From Pollenia angustigena (lineage: Eukaryota > Arthropoda > Insecta > Diptera > Polleniidae): a stretch of 64,000 nt of DNA. The position numbers were made by a program, and so were the translations under genes. The stretch spans positions 281,338,067 through 281,402,066 of the forward strand of contig OV884056.1 in the NCBI GenBank assembly GCA_930367215.1, given 5' to 3'. The notes beneath the pieces are model-generated. The model was given only the letters and a program-made list of their open reading frames with translations. It ran no database searches and was not told the origin of the DNA. Positions within the stretch are counted from its first letter, which is position 1. Every line of letters begins with the position of its first letter. Below, in pieces: positions 53,641 through 64,000 of this stretch.

Positions 53641-53805
53641 CACCCAGAGAAAAAACAACAAAACCATTTTTAAAAAAATTTTAACCTTATTAGGTTTGAT
53701 TCAACCAAATCATTGTCACCGACAACCATATTAAGGTAAAATAAGTTTCTTTAAAAATAGTTTTGTTGATTGTGACTATATTAAAACATGTTTTTCTCTG
53801 CGTGA
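53641..53805. mobile_element. Small MITE with CCAGAGAAAAAAC ends
   Basis: CCCAGAGAAAAAACAAC (53644) faces GTTTTTCTCTGCGTG (53805) with AACCATATTAAGG between. Resembles 58200-58400. Within the nested element. Confidence 0.4.
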
Positions 53806-54449
53806 TCTTTTTTTTGTATTTAACATCTTTAGTAATTAACATCTTTAGTAATTAACATCTTTAGTGTCTTAATGCCAACGGACATTATGACATTTTCAAA
53901 AGTGTCACAGTGTCCATGGACACTAGGACACTGGACGTTATGACATGCCACCTTGCAAAAAGTAATATTCTGTTTTAAGTAATTGATTGTAACTATGCAG
54001 CGATTAATTAATTTTTAATTATTGAAGAGTGTACAAAGTTTGGCGGAGTGCTCAAATAAGTATTACTGTCCATACTGCCGAGCAGCTGTTGAAGATACAA
54101 TGCAATTTTTTACATAAAACTTACATTTGTATGTAACTAAATTTATATGAATATTAAACACTTTTTTGCAAATTGGGTAATTTTTCATTTTTTTTTTAGA
54201 AAAAATTCCTTTTTGCTTTTTGGGTCATTTTTCTTTTTTTTTGGGCCCTTTTTCGTTTTTATTGGGCAAAATTTCATATTTATTTTTTTGGGTAATTTTT
54301 CATGTTCTTTTGGGCGATTCTTCATTTGGGCGATTTTTCATTATTTTTTTTGGGCCATTTTTCTTTGGGCGATTTTTCCTACAGCCAAGGTTGACATCAC
54401 CATGATGAAAAGTGTCATAGGCGTTATGACGCCTTTTCTATCAGTGTAT

Positions 54450-55644
54450 ATTTGATGTTTATTAAAATTTTTTTCTTAAAAAATTTCAGATATGATATTG
54501 CCATCATTAGATATTCGCTTTAAAAATTCGCAAAGAGTTTAGCTAAGGCGAATGCAAATCCCAAAAATAAGCAAATGCGAAACTAGATATTCGCTGCAGC
54601 CTTATAAATTACCACAATGTTTGCATTAATAAAATAAATATTTTTTAATTATTAAAAAAATTTACTTTTATTGCATTGCAATTTTCCTACCGCCTTATTT
54701 TTAAAAACTCCACTTAATTTTCAAAATGTTTTTAATACAAATTAAAAAAAAAATAAAAACTAAATTTTATATGAAAAATTTCTTAACGCTAGGCGAAAGG
54801 ATTTAGAAAATAGGTCCCTTAGGGCGGGTTTTTTGATGTATATTAAGTTTAAACTTAGTTAAACGTAGTATATAACTCGGATTATTGCAGCGAAGTGTAT
54901 TTTTTTTTATTTTTTCATTAAAGACCAACATTTTAAGAAAATTAAGCTGTTCCGTCAAAATTTTGTATAGAAACTTGGTAATGACGGCATAAATCTCTTT
55001 TCAGATCCCCTTTAAATCTTATTTCTATTTTAGTCATGCTCTATTTCCTTCAAAATTTGTCACTTTTGTATTTTTATACTTCTTATTTTTTTTTCGCTTT
55101 CCATTATAAAAAAAAAAACAATTACAAGATTTTGTGTGAATATAAACCCAGGTCGTGAGAATTTTTTTTTTGCTTAAAAACAATAAACATAATTTGTTAA
55201 ACAAATAACAAGATTTCACAACAAGAGATAAAAAACTAAAACTTACGATCCATAATTAATTAAAAAAAAAATAAATTAAAATTTAATTTATTAAAAGTTG
55301 GCAGATGGAGAAAAGTTCGTTATGAATTAACTCTGTGCCAACAAGCTGCTAAGCTTAATCGACATTCTAGTTAGCAGCTCGTTGTACGTAGTGTACAAAC
55401 TGTGGCTAACTTTTTGTTATGAATACGGCTGATAATGTTTAAACAAAAACTACGAAAATGCTATTAAAAAAAAGACCATTAAAATTGCACAGTAAGCTGC
55501 TTCGAATCTTTTATAAGATTTAAAATTTTTTGGGAGCAGACTTAATGCCGAGTCGTCTAAAATACTTTGTCCCTTACGTCGCTTTTTCAACAGACAACTT
55601 AGTTGATATACAAGTTTTCTTATAAGCTTTTTTCCATATCGTAA
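54450..55644. other. AT-rich stretch
   Basis: Possible MITE ends (GGGCGGGTTTTTTGATG at 54833, GAATACGGCTGAT at 55421) without partners. Minus frames at 55034-55219 and 55450-55716 have no domain. Confidence 0.3.
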
Positions 55645-56136
55645 GTTTCCGTTGGCGGCATGAAAAAAGCCCCATAAAAAATAACCCCCCAAAAGAATAA
55701 TGAAATAACCCCCCAAAAGTTTGTACAGAGAACAACAAAAACGATTTTTGGGGTGTTATTTCATTTATTTAATTGGGGTATTATTTCATATGAAATTAAC
55801 CCCCAAAAAATCATTATGAAATAAAGCCCCAATATATATATTTTTGGGGGATTATTTCATTTTCAAATTTATAATGAAAACGTTTTTGGGCGCAATGATT
55901 CATCCACTTTGGCATACAGAATGTCGGCTTCGATAAATAAAGCTGCCCTGCATAGATGGCCTTCGGCCGGGCGCAATGGTTTTCTTCTATATGGTATACC
56001 AAACACCGGCTTCGCTAACTAAAGCTTTCATGCGTAGCCGGGTCGAGTCGGTATTTTTATACTATAGAGGAGAAAATCCTGGCGCTATGCAGAGAAGCTT
56101 TAGTTAGCGAAGCCGGTGTTTGTTATACCTTAGAGG

Positions 56137-57653
56137 CAGTGTTGCCAATTTAGGCATTTAGTGGCTAGATTTAGGCATTTTTCACCCTGTTTATCCATTA
56201 GAAATTGAGTTTAGCAATTAGACATTTTTTTTTGCCTTTTTTCAACTTGTTTAGCCATAAAAATTTGTTTGCCCTTTTTCTTTTAAAAGAATAATTTTTT
56301 ATTTATTATACAAATTTATAAAAGTAATATAAACATTTTTAACAATCAAAACGCCTTTAATTTAAACCACAACTTTTACAAATGTTGAAAATCGATATAA
56401 ACTATGATCATGAAACATCTTTCAAAATAAAGGAACAGTATTTCAATATTAAATGTATAAAATGGATCAACACAAACATCGGTGTTTCTTTCTGGTTCTT
56501 TCAGTTGCATGGTGTAATGATGAAGTAGAGAGGGTATTTACCCAAGTAAACATCGTTCAAAGTAATTTGAAAAAACGGATACATTAAGCAACCGTTAATT
56601 CGATTTTATCAATAAAATATTTTTACCAACACCACAATAGTGGAGTGGGAACGATGCGTTTGTGCTGATGTTTATAACACCTTAAAATAATGGTCCTTAG
56701 CCCACCTTAACGTATACCGATAGACTCAAAATCACTTTCTGAGTCAATTAAACGATGTTTGTCCGGTTGGCTGGCCGTCCATGTAAACATTGTGCCAAAG
56801 TACAGGTCGCAAGCAGAGACCTGCGCCTTGACGGCTTAAGCCGGCTGAGCCGCGCCGCCGATTATTTTTAACAGCCGGCTTAAATCAGCCGCCGGTCATA
56901 GTCATTTAATCGAATATTCCCTACAAGAAACGCATAACCAAAACTAGAAAAAAATTTTCCATTCCATTAATGAGTAAGATATAGTCCTTGTATATTTTCA
57001 AAGGTTTTGCGGTAAAAATTTAAAATCTCATTTAGGAATAGATTATAGTCCACAAACATTAAAATAAGTATATATGGAAATTAATTTTATTATTCAAACT
57101 AAAATATGAAAGTTGGTAAAAAAATAATTTTTAAACTGGCCTAAGTTTAAGTCGGCTTAAGCCGGCTTTGAGCCGACGCCGAGAATATTTTTGCAAGCCG
57201 CCGCCGCCGACAAAACTTGACGGCGCAGGTCTCTGGTCGCAAGTTTGCAGATAATTAAATAAAACGTGGTACATAGGTTCTAATGTGGTCGGGGTTGACT
57301 CAAAAGGTGTTGGGTAAATGGTGTTGGGTAAATGTTGTCGTAATTATGACTTACCTTCAAATTATTTAAAACTAATAGGCACGAGTGATTCCTATGAGAT
57401 GAACAATAACGACATCGAATTTATCGATGATTTAATTTTTTAATTATCTATCAAAATCTATTTATTTACGTTTATTCTTATTTAAGAAATTGATCTTAAC
57501 TAACAGTATCATCGTAAACAACTTTAAATTAATTATTTCTGTTTTGTTGTTGAATTTTAATGGGTTTTTATTTAAAAAAAACTTTTAGCCATTTTTAGCC
57601 ATTGTTTTTCCGTAAATTTAGCCATTTTTGGTCACAAAGTTTTGGCAACACTG
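56137..57653. mobile_element. hAT non-autonomous element with CAGTGTTGCCAA ends inside FB-3
   Basis: CAGTGTTGCCAATTTAGGC (56137) faces TTTTGGCAACACTG (57653). Flanks CTTAGAGG and CATAGAGG (56129-56136, 57654-57661) differ at one of 8 bases, and both match the satellite unit they interrupt. TTTAGCCATTTTT / TTTAGGCATTT motifs repeat near both ends. It carries the long fly repeat (56610-56805) and another hAT. Confidence 0.78.
56814..57235. mobile_element. GC-rich hAT MITE with CAGAGACCTGCGCC ends, duplication GTCGCAAG
   Basis: CAGAGACCTGCGCC (56814) faces GGCGCAGGTCTCTG (57235). GTCGCAAG flanks both sides exactly (56806-56813, 57236-57243). Both ends hold GCCGCC / AGCCGGCTTA clusters in otherwise AT-rich DNA. 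422 bp, non-coding. It is inserted in the fly repeat inside the hAT inside FB-3. An end of another copy remains at 60205-60285. Confidence 0.85.
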
Positions 57654-57968
57654 CATAGAGGAAAAAGTTATTGCGTTTATCATACCATGATATCTATCGC
57701 GTGATGCTTTACAGCAAAACTGTAGAATTAATTGTATTATATATATTGGGCTCTTATTTTATTTCAGAAATTGGGGTTTTATTTCATATGAAATAAGCCC
57801 CCAAAAATTAGGGAATTATTTCATTTATGTTTGGGGCGTTATTTTATTTCGTTGGGGGCTAATTTCATTTTCGAAATTGGGGCTTTATTGCATATGAAAT
57901 AAGGCCCCACGCTGTGGGGGGTTATTTAATTATTTTTTGAGGGGTTATTTCATGCCGCCGTTTCCGTT

Positions 57969-58194
57969 AACGCAAAGTATGTTGAGTTATTGAAAGATAT
58001 CAGTTTGTTTTCTGATAAAAATTAAAATTAAATTAAAAAAAATACTAAGATTAACTAAATAAAATTATCTCGGTTTTGATAAAATATCCGTCATTAAAGT
58101 TTGTGTCAGTTGAAAAAAGCGACGTTTAAAGTACAAAGGATTCTAGGTGACTAGGCTTTAAAATTAATTATGATCTAATCTAACGTTACAATTC
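57969..58194. other. AT-rich spacer
   Basis: Nothing recognised. Confidence 0.3.
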
Positions 58195-58420
58195 CCACTC
58201 GGAGAGAAACACTTTTTTCGATATGGTCACTTTAAACAAAACTATTTTTAACGAAAGATGCTTGAACATATTTAAACAATGGTCATTTAAGCAATATATT
58301 GTCAGCGGCAATCATATTATGCTTAAACTAATTCTCCATCTAGAAGCCAGTACCATATTATGGTGGTCTCTAAGCGTGTTACGGTGACGACTTACAATAA
58401 AATGTTTACCAGTTATCATA
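58195..58420. repeat. MITE-like repeat with CATATTATGG motifs
   Basis: GGAGAGAAACAC, then CAATCATATTATGCTTAAAC and GTACCATATTATGGTGG, resembles 53641-53805 and 48810-48930. Borders unclear. Confidence 0.35.
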
Positions 58421-58589
58421 TCTTATATATAAATACGGAAGCAATTTTTTCATCGTTGATTTTTAAGTATCTTAACGTCCACCGATTTTAATGAAACATA
58501 TATCGTTTTAAAGGAATTTTTGTGTAGAAATGCACAATATACATTTTTTTCTAAATTTTGAGGATTAAATGGTTTTAAAAGCGTTTTAA

Positions 58590-58790
58590 ATTTGTTTGCA
58601 AACACACGTACGTACATGTATAAAAAGAAGTTGTGTGTTTTGTTATTCTCCCAAAATGTGTTTTTTTCTTGCATTATACTGGCAAACACACATGTGCACA
58701 CATGTATAAAAGACGGTGTGCTCTATGTTGTTATTTTACTTGCAAACACACATGTACACAAATGTATAAACGACGGTTATGCTCTATCCC
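58590..58790. repeat. Short tandem repeat, ~60-bp unit with CAAACACACATGTACACA
   Basis: Three units: 58598, 58681 and 58741, each about CAAACACACATGTACACA, then ATGTATAAA, GACGGT and GTTATTTT-like sequence. A fourth continues at 59764, after the inserted AGGCCT element. The open frames here are repeat-derived. Confidence 0.55.
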
Positions 58791-58797
58791 AGCGGGA

Positions 58798-59723
58798 AAA
58801 CTCAGAAGACCTTCTTACTTCAGGCCTTTTTAAAGGCCTGCTTAACAATTTTTTAGATTTAATTCATATTCTTACGTAACAGCTAAAGAATGCCTCATAG
58901 AAGGCCTCGGCTCTTTGGTATGAGAAGCGAGAAAAGAAGGAGTAACATTTTTTGTTTTGTTTTTTTTTTGCACAAGCAAAAGCAAAAGAATTCAGATCCC
59001 TTTACAAAAACAAAGTAAAATATGCTGTAAATCATTTTAGTTGAAGTGGAACAGAGAAAGAGTAAAATTTTTTGTTTTGTTTTTTTCAGATCCCGTTATA
59101 AAAACAAAGTAACAAAGTAGGTGCATATTAAAATACAAAATAAAAACAATAATGTAAATCATTTTAGTTGAGTTTTGTCCATTAAGGAAGATAGGTACTT
59201 GTGCTTAAAAGTTTTTTTTTTTATTATAGGTATACTTTTATTTACAATGTTTAGCAAATTTGATTATTTCAATAAAAAAATAGGTATCACATGTGTTATT
59301 AAACCACAATAAGTTTAATAAAATATATAAACATACGTTACATGAAGCCTATTCAGTCTTCTAATTTCATTTGTAAGGAAATATTCCTTAATGTTTTAGA
59401 CTGATAGCCCTTCAATATGACCTTTAATGCATTTGTAGAAGGATGGTCTGAAAGGCCTTTTAAGAGCCATTAATTGAAAGGCCTTTTAACATACCTTTCT
59501 TAAAAGCCCTTCAAGATAACCTTTTTGCTAAGGCCTTTTGAAAGTCATTCTCTGGAAAGCCTTCTAAGAGCCATTTATTTGAAGGCCTTTAAGAAGCTCT
59601 GGGGAAGAATGGAAAGCGGAAGGCCTTCTCCGCAATGACAACGCGTGTAAAAAAGATATGAGTATGGAATGGAGCGAGAAGGCCTCCTGGAAGGCCTCCG
59701 TACTCCTTCTTTTTCCCGCTGGG
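58798..59723. mobile_element. Element with CCCAGCGGGAAAA ends and AAGGCCTT motif arrays
   Basis: CCCAGCGGGAAAA (58798) faces TTTTTCCCGCTGGG (59723). AT flanks each side, and comparison with the uninterrupted satellite unit (GCTCTATGTTGTTATT at 58722) confirms this as the insertion point. About ten AGGCCT/AAGGCC motifs, mostly AAAGGCCTTTT, cluster at 58825-58910 and 59450-59700. Non-coding, 926 bp. Members with the same ends lie at 309-718 and 4767-6991. Confidence 0.72.
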
Positions 59724-60204
59724 ATGTTGTTCTCCCAAAATGTTTTTGTTTTCATTTTGCACTTGCAAACACACATGTATAAACGTATTAGGACAGGGTT
59801 ACCTTAGACATTTTAAAAAATGAAGTCGCGCAAAAACGTCGTTTAGAAAAATAAAAGTCGGAAACTTTTTTAATGACTTTTAACGAAGATCTGTGTTTTT
59901 ATTTTTTACTTTGATAACATTTCATGAAAATCTTATAAATAAATTATGGGGATATGCACAATATATTTTTTTTTCTAAATTTTTGGAATAAAAGTGTTTA
60001 AAAAGCATTTTAATTTATCCTATAGACACACGTACAAAGATAGGTGAATAGTGAATTTAGCCGTTCTCTTAAAATTTGTACGATTTTATTGTACAACGCA
60101 CAGGTTCTCTCAAAAGTAAATGTGAAGTGGTCGAATTTCGGCCACCGGGCGATCCTAGTTAGTATAAATTTATTAAGCCATAACATGTTTCTATATAAAT
60201 TCTA
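59724..60204. other. Repeat tail and AT-rich spacer
   Basis: 59764 resumes the 60-bp repeat. ATGCACAATATATTTTTTTT at 59955 recurs from 58530. No gene. Confidence 0.35.
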
Positions 60205-60285
60205 TCGTCTAACAGCCGGCTTCGAGCCGCCGCCGAGCATTTTTGGCATCAGCCGCAGATAAAATCGCACGGTGCAGGTCTCTGG
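60205..60285. repeat. End fragment of the CAGAGACCTGCGCC hAT MITE
   Basis: ACAGCCGGCTTCGAGCC, GCCGCCGAGCATTTTTGG and GGTGCAGGTCTCTGG match the right end of 56814-57235. The other end is missing. Confidence 0.6.
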
Positions 60286-60985
60286 TGGGTGATGTTGACT
60301 TTCGAGAAGGTTTGGCTATAGGTTCGCAACACTCTCTCATTAATCTCCCCTCCATTGAAGCTAATTAATTTAACTTGGGTTTTAATGAATTAAAAGCTCG
60401 TAAATAGAGTATATTGGCATCAGATTACTCCCCTAAGGAGCAAAAGGAATAAATATATAAATCTTGTAAATAATGGATCGAATATGATGAATTTATTTAG
60501 CATTTTATGACCAGAAACAATACCATGTAATTTTGTGACAATCGATCCATAATTTCCCATAGGTCACATATAAAATGCCCTTTTTAAAATTTAAGAAGCA
60601 TTAAATTCAAAAAAATTTATTACTATATTGAAATTTTGTCTTATTTATGTTTTTTTTTATCACTAGAAATCACTGTACCGGTTTTTGTGATGAACGATCT
60701 ATAATTAACGGTAGCTCCAATATAAAATCCCCGCCTTAAAATCATTTTAATCTGCTTAACAATATTTTTGAAACAAATCATGATATTTTATTTAAACTTG
60801 TATTTGCCTAATGGTCGAAATCAGACCATACATTTCTATGTTAATATAAAGGAAACATAGTACATATAAGTTCATATGAGTTTACATGTTTCGAGCATTT
60901 ATTTCTTCCCTCTTAGTGGATCGATTAGGCGAGGGACCAAAGTTTTCGACGGTCATATGTTATCTTTCACGTGAGTTCAATATAA
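60286..60985. other. AT-rich stretch, no gene recognised
   Basis: The plus frame 60886-61131 overlaps the repeat that follows and shows no domain. Confidence 0.3.
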
Positions 60986-60989
60986 AAAA

Positions 60990-61380
60990 ATATGAGAAAG
61001 TACTAATTGAAAAACAAAAAAGTATCAAAAAGTCTCTTCTTATAGGTTATCATCTACTTAAGACATTACATGCTTACTTTTATGTTTCTATGTTTAATAT
61101 TAGCGAAAATAATTCAAAGTACCAGATGTAAAACGAAAAAAATACCAAAAAGCTCCCCTTAATATTCTTATTCACTCAGGACCATGCATGTTTAATTTTA
61201 TCTTTATAGATTCAAAAAGTACCAGATGAAAAACAAAAAAGTACCAAAAATTTTCATCTTAAAGGTTCTCATTTACTCAGGATAGTGCACCTATATTATT
61301 ATGTGACTAAGTTCAATATTATAGAAAAATTTAAAAATTATCACATGCAACACGGAAAAGTAAAACAAAGAAATTTAATT
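60990..61380. repeat. Tandem ~110-bp repeat with GTACCAGATGAAAAAC
   Basis: Units begin near 61000, 61119 and 61218 with GTACCAGATGAAAAACAAAA and continue AGTACCAAAAAT...CTCATTTACTCAGGA. Similar sequence occurs at 40340-40660. Non-coding. Confidence 0.5.
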
Positions 61381-63178
61381 TCCCGTAATTCCCCTTTTTG
61401 ATACTTTTTTTTTCTCCATTGAGGTTCGGTTGAAAAACAAAGGAAGAAACCATTCTTAACTAGTTTGCCTGTGCCGATTTATATATTCGATATTTATTCG
61501 AAATATTAAAAAAACGGTTTCAGAAAAATGTCGAGCAATCGACCACCCTACTTTTTTTATTATTTGAAAGCAAATTTTTTATTTAACTATGAGTTCTGCA
61601 TATGTGTAAGTATCAAATTTCAAAGCTTCCCTGTAGTTTTTTCGTGACAATTTACCCCAAAAGTGGCTGTACTATACACAGTAGACTGGTTATAAAACTA
61701 TCCACATTGATTCTATACTCGGAAGACTGGTTCTAAAACTGTGGAAAATTTAACTGTCACTTTGTGCTGGCACTTAGCTTTTTTTGTGTCGCAGATGGTG
61801 GATAGTAAAAAATGTATGTCATTAAGCATTTCGTTCATTTTATTGCAGAGAGAGAGAGAAACAGTATGAACGTATGAGAACACAGTCAGAAAAGCAGGTT
61901 TATGGTTGGTATAAGGAGAAAGTTAAGGGTAAGCCAAGAAGAACCGGCTTATGAACTGTCTTTTTGTGGCCTCTTAGGGACAATTTACCCCCTCGTAGGA
62001 CATCCCCTTGTTAAAGTGGCCAGTCATATGGCTAGCATTTGGACTGGTTGTGTCATAAAGGGGCTAGTATTATAAGCAGCTCGGAGACAGCCACATGAAC
62101 TACAGGGTTATAAGTCTGAAAATATTGGACAGGTTTGAATAAAATAGACCGCATTTACATCTATGCAATTAACGCCGAGTTTTTTTTTCTATTTTCTTTT
62201 AAAGTAGTTTCTACGAAACTCTTTCCACATTTACATTTTAAATTTTTCCAAGCATTTTTTCAACTTTTTCAATCCCGATTTCTTCCCTACACCTCTTGCT
62301 AACAAATAAAAAGTTGCATGCGAAAGTTGCGGCGTTAATTGCATAATGTAAATATGGTCATATATGTATATTTTGCACTTTTAAATATTATATATTTTGC
62401 TGTAGTCGTTGGACATGCAGGGAAGGAAAGTGTTTTTAACTCCTGAAATTTCCGAACTCTCGCTGGAGGGAACTACAGATTTCCAATATAAAACTCTTAC
62501 TTGTTAAATAAAAAAACTTCCATTCAAGTCAAAGTTTTTTATTTTTTTTTTACTTAATCATACTTTATATGGCTTCAAAGCTCCTAACAATAGAAACAGT
62601 TAATATCTAACTATTAAAATTATAGTTCATCACCATTGACCATCAATTATTTATTTATATTACACTCTTTTGTTATATCTACGTACAAGTTTATTCAAAT
62701 AAGTTTCAGTGGTTTGGTCGTCTTGCTTCAATTATTCGTTCACTTGACGACACCATACAATTACTTTAATACGTCAAGCGCAAAATTAGCAACAACAACA
62801 ACAATAATAATAACAATAATAGATTTAACACATAGGCAAGTTTTTTTTTTGTTCATGTACGAGAGAAGAAGAGAATATAAATAACTGTTTTGAAAACTAA
62901 TAAAATTAAAGTGGAAAATTTTAAATTAATAAATAATAATGTTTAACTGCTTAAGAGATGTCGAGATAATGTTATTAAACGTGGAGGCTTTTCTTTTTAT
63001 ATTTAATAATTACATAAATAAAATTGAAATTTAACACTTCGTTATTGATAATGTAAAATATATAAATTAATTAATTAAATAAAATTTGGCTTATAATTTA
63101 AAATATGGCGTTAATAATTTCAAAATCAGAAATTCACAACTGATGGTGTGTATTTAACACATGGTTTGTGTCTACAAC
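61381..63178. other. AT-rich stretch, no gene recognised
   Basis: A (CAA)n(TAA)n microsatellite lies at 62788-62822 and a GA run at 61849-61859. GACTGGTTATAAAACTATCC and GACTGGTTCTAAAACTGTGG near 61685-61740 are a short direct repeat. Open frame 62636-62884 has no domain. Confidence 0.35.
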
Positions 63179-63260
63179 AGTGTTGCCATTAGGATACGAA
63201 AGATAAATTTTTCGTATCTTTTGATGACTTCAGGTACCATGTATAATCCTGACATTTTTC
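63179..63260. mobile_element. Left end of a CAGTGTTGCCA hAT
   Basis: CAGTGTTGCCATTAGGATAC is followed by three TTTTTCGTATCTTTTGA-type motifs, the pattern of a hAT end with sub-terminal repeats. No matching right end was identified before 64000. Confidence 0.45.
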
Positions 63261-64000
63261 GTATCTTTTGAATCTGTACGCAAAATGCACAGAAATAAAA
63301 TATTAGAGAATTTTTAGCCAACTAAAACTTATTAAGACTGATTATCGTAACCTACGCAATGCTAATATAATAGCAGCTTTAATAATGGTGAAAGAAAACA
63401 TTAAGGATCTAGTAGTGCGAAGTTGTTCTAAGGAAATATAAACAGGTTTTTTATTTTCAGGAAATTTATATGAACTTTTTGATATAATCGCCTTCGTATA
63501 AACGCCTTAACTCATATATTTTTACAAAATGAGTTTGTTTTGATAACATCCAAAGATTGTTACATATAATTAATTTAAAAGTTTGGTTACTGTATTTTTA
63601 AAAGTTACATAAGTAATATTTATGACTTAAATAAATATAAAAAATTTAATTTAAATGATATCATTTTCTTTACAATATTTATGAAATATGAAAACATATG
63701 TTATGTTAATAAGAGCCACTTTTTGGGTATGAGTTTGAAGTTTATTTAATTCGATAATTAGCTGATCTGAGAATTAAGTTAATCTAGTATCAATTGAATT
63801 TGATATTTTTGGGTGGTGGCTTAAACCATGTAGCGCTGCCATACTGAACACAAATTAATGGCAAAATTTTTTTGCAAATGTCCACTTTTATCAAGCAATA
63901 TGGATGTTTTCAAAGAAGAAGAAGAAAAATGTGCGAATTTAATATTGTTTACAAGGAAGAAATTATATTTGTTTAAAGAAAAAATATATTAAAGAAAAAA
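63261..64000. other. AT-rich end of window
   Basis: No gene or repeat boundary recognised. Confidence 0.3.

Larger units (their letters stand above)
52934..53952. mobile_element. Nested foldback-like element with GGTGGCATGTCATAACGTCC ends
   Basis: GGTGGCATGTCATAACGTCC (52934) and GGACGTTATGACATGCCACC (53952) are perfect inverses. The flanks TTCCAAAAA and TTGCAAAAA (52925-52933, 53953-53961) match at 8 of 9 bases. Arms repeat a GTCATAACGTCC / AGTGTCC motif. The core is the 82-bp satellite array. It sits inside FB-2. Confidence 0.75.
52624..54386. mobile_element. Foldback-like element FB-2, arms of TTGGGCNATTTTTC subrepeats, 9-bp duplication
   Basis: GGCTGTAGGAAATATCGCCC (52624) faces GGGCGATTTTTCCTACAGCC (54386). 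AAGGTTGAC flanks both sides (52615-52623, 54387-54395), a perfect 9-bp duplication. Arms (52624-52825, 54165-54386) are tandem TTGGGCNATTTTTC-type motifs, about 15 bp each, in both orientations. A related but distinct motif from FB-1 and FB-3. It holds a nested element at 52934-53952. Long open frames at 54147-54455 are motif repeats read through, not genes. Confidence 0.8.
52033..54446. mobile_element. Outer element with CACTGATAGAAAA ends, TA duplication
   Basis: CACTGATAGAAAAATAAATC (52033) faces TTTTCTATCAGTG (54446), with TA on both sides. The sub-terminal parts repeat TGATGTTA, TGACATCA and TGATG motifs on both strands (52060-52140, 52480-52620, 54390-54420). It was later split by the foldback element 52624-54386. 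Without that it would be about 0.65 kb and non-coding. Confidence 0.65.
55654..57959. mobile_element. Foldback-like element FB-3, TTGGGGNTTATTTCAT arms, 9-bp duplication
   Basis: GGCGGCATGAAAAAAGCCCC (55654) faces TTATTTCATGCCGCC (57959). GTTTCCGTT flanks both sides (55645-55653, 57960-57968), a perfect 9-bp duplication. Arms (55654-55875, 57740-57959) are tandem copies of the FB-1 motif, TTGGGGNTTATTTCAT, in both orientations. Satellite-like units of the 82-bp family (55905-56128: GGCCTTCGGCCGGGCGCAA, CCGGCTTCGCTAACTAAAGC) lie inside, cut by a hAT insertion at 56137-57653. Confidence 0.82.

Noticed and set aside
54147..54455. 102-codon plus-strand open frame, hydrophobic, rich in Phe
   Set aside because: It is the T-rich tandem motif of the foldback arm read through; the same happens at 18725-18916 and 19557-19867.
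62636..62884. 82-codon plus-strand open frame
   Set aside because: Runs through a CAA/TAA microsatellite, with no domain and no splice context.

Overview
The window looks like AT-rich nuclear DNA from a higher (brachyceran) fly. The evidence is spliced genes with GT-AG introns, kilobase-scale introns, and a dense load of insect transposons: hAT, DD41D mariner, PIF/Harbinger, Transib, Penelope-like, Copia, tRNA-derived SINEs and foldback elements. No bacterial features are present. The species assignment is inference.

Only one host gene is visible. It lies on the minus strand and encodes a secreted or membrane leucine-rich-repeat protein. Three coding exons splice together with matching phases: 30075-29942 (signal peptide and first cysteines of the LRR N-terminal cap), 23816-23657 (rest of the cap) and 16523-16260 (three LRRs). 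Together they give 186 residues. The introns are 6.1 and 7.1 kb. The gene continues past the left edge of the window, so the first 16 kb is probably intron.

Almost everything else is transposon. From 1 to 16 kb there is a 3.2-kb hAT relic, a 3.4-kb hAT with TAG/CTA ends, a Copia pol relic, a 5'-truncated Penelope-like element (RT plus GIY-YIG nuclease), and a 72-bp perfect palindrome made from the tail of the same Penelope family. From 16 to 30 kb the introns hold a hAT, a foldback element, a DD41D mariner, a long-TIR CACTG element, an inverted SINE pair, and a Transib (RAG1-type transposase) inserted in a second DD41D mariner. From 30 to 42 kb there are MITEs, a mariner relic, subrepeat-armed elements and hAT relics.

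The best-preserved element is a PIF/Harbinger transposon at 42538-47183. It has both proteins intact, a Myb/SANT DNA-binding protein on plus and a five-exon DDE transposase of 360 aa on minus. The two genes converge on a 150-bp-arm hairpin and a later 931-bp foldback insertion.

From 47 to 64 kb lie MITEs, a SINE, and a set of foldback-like elements whose arms are tandem short motifs. They are flanked by 8-9 bp target duplications and three of them share an 82-bp GC-rich palindromic satellite. They are heavily nested, up to four levels. These foldback elements are the best candidate for something undescribed.

All family names are from motif recognition by eye. No database search or alignment program was used, so boundaries of degenerate relics are approximate.
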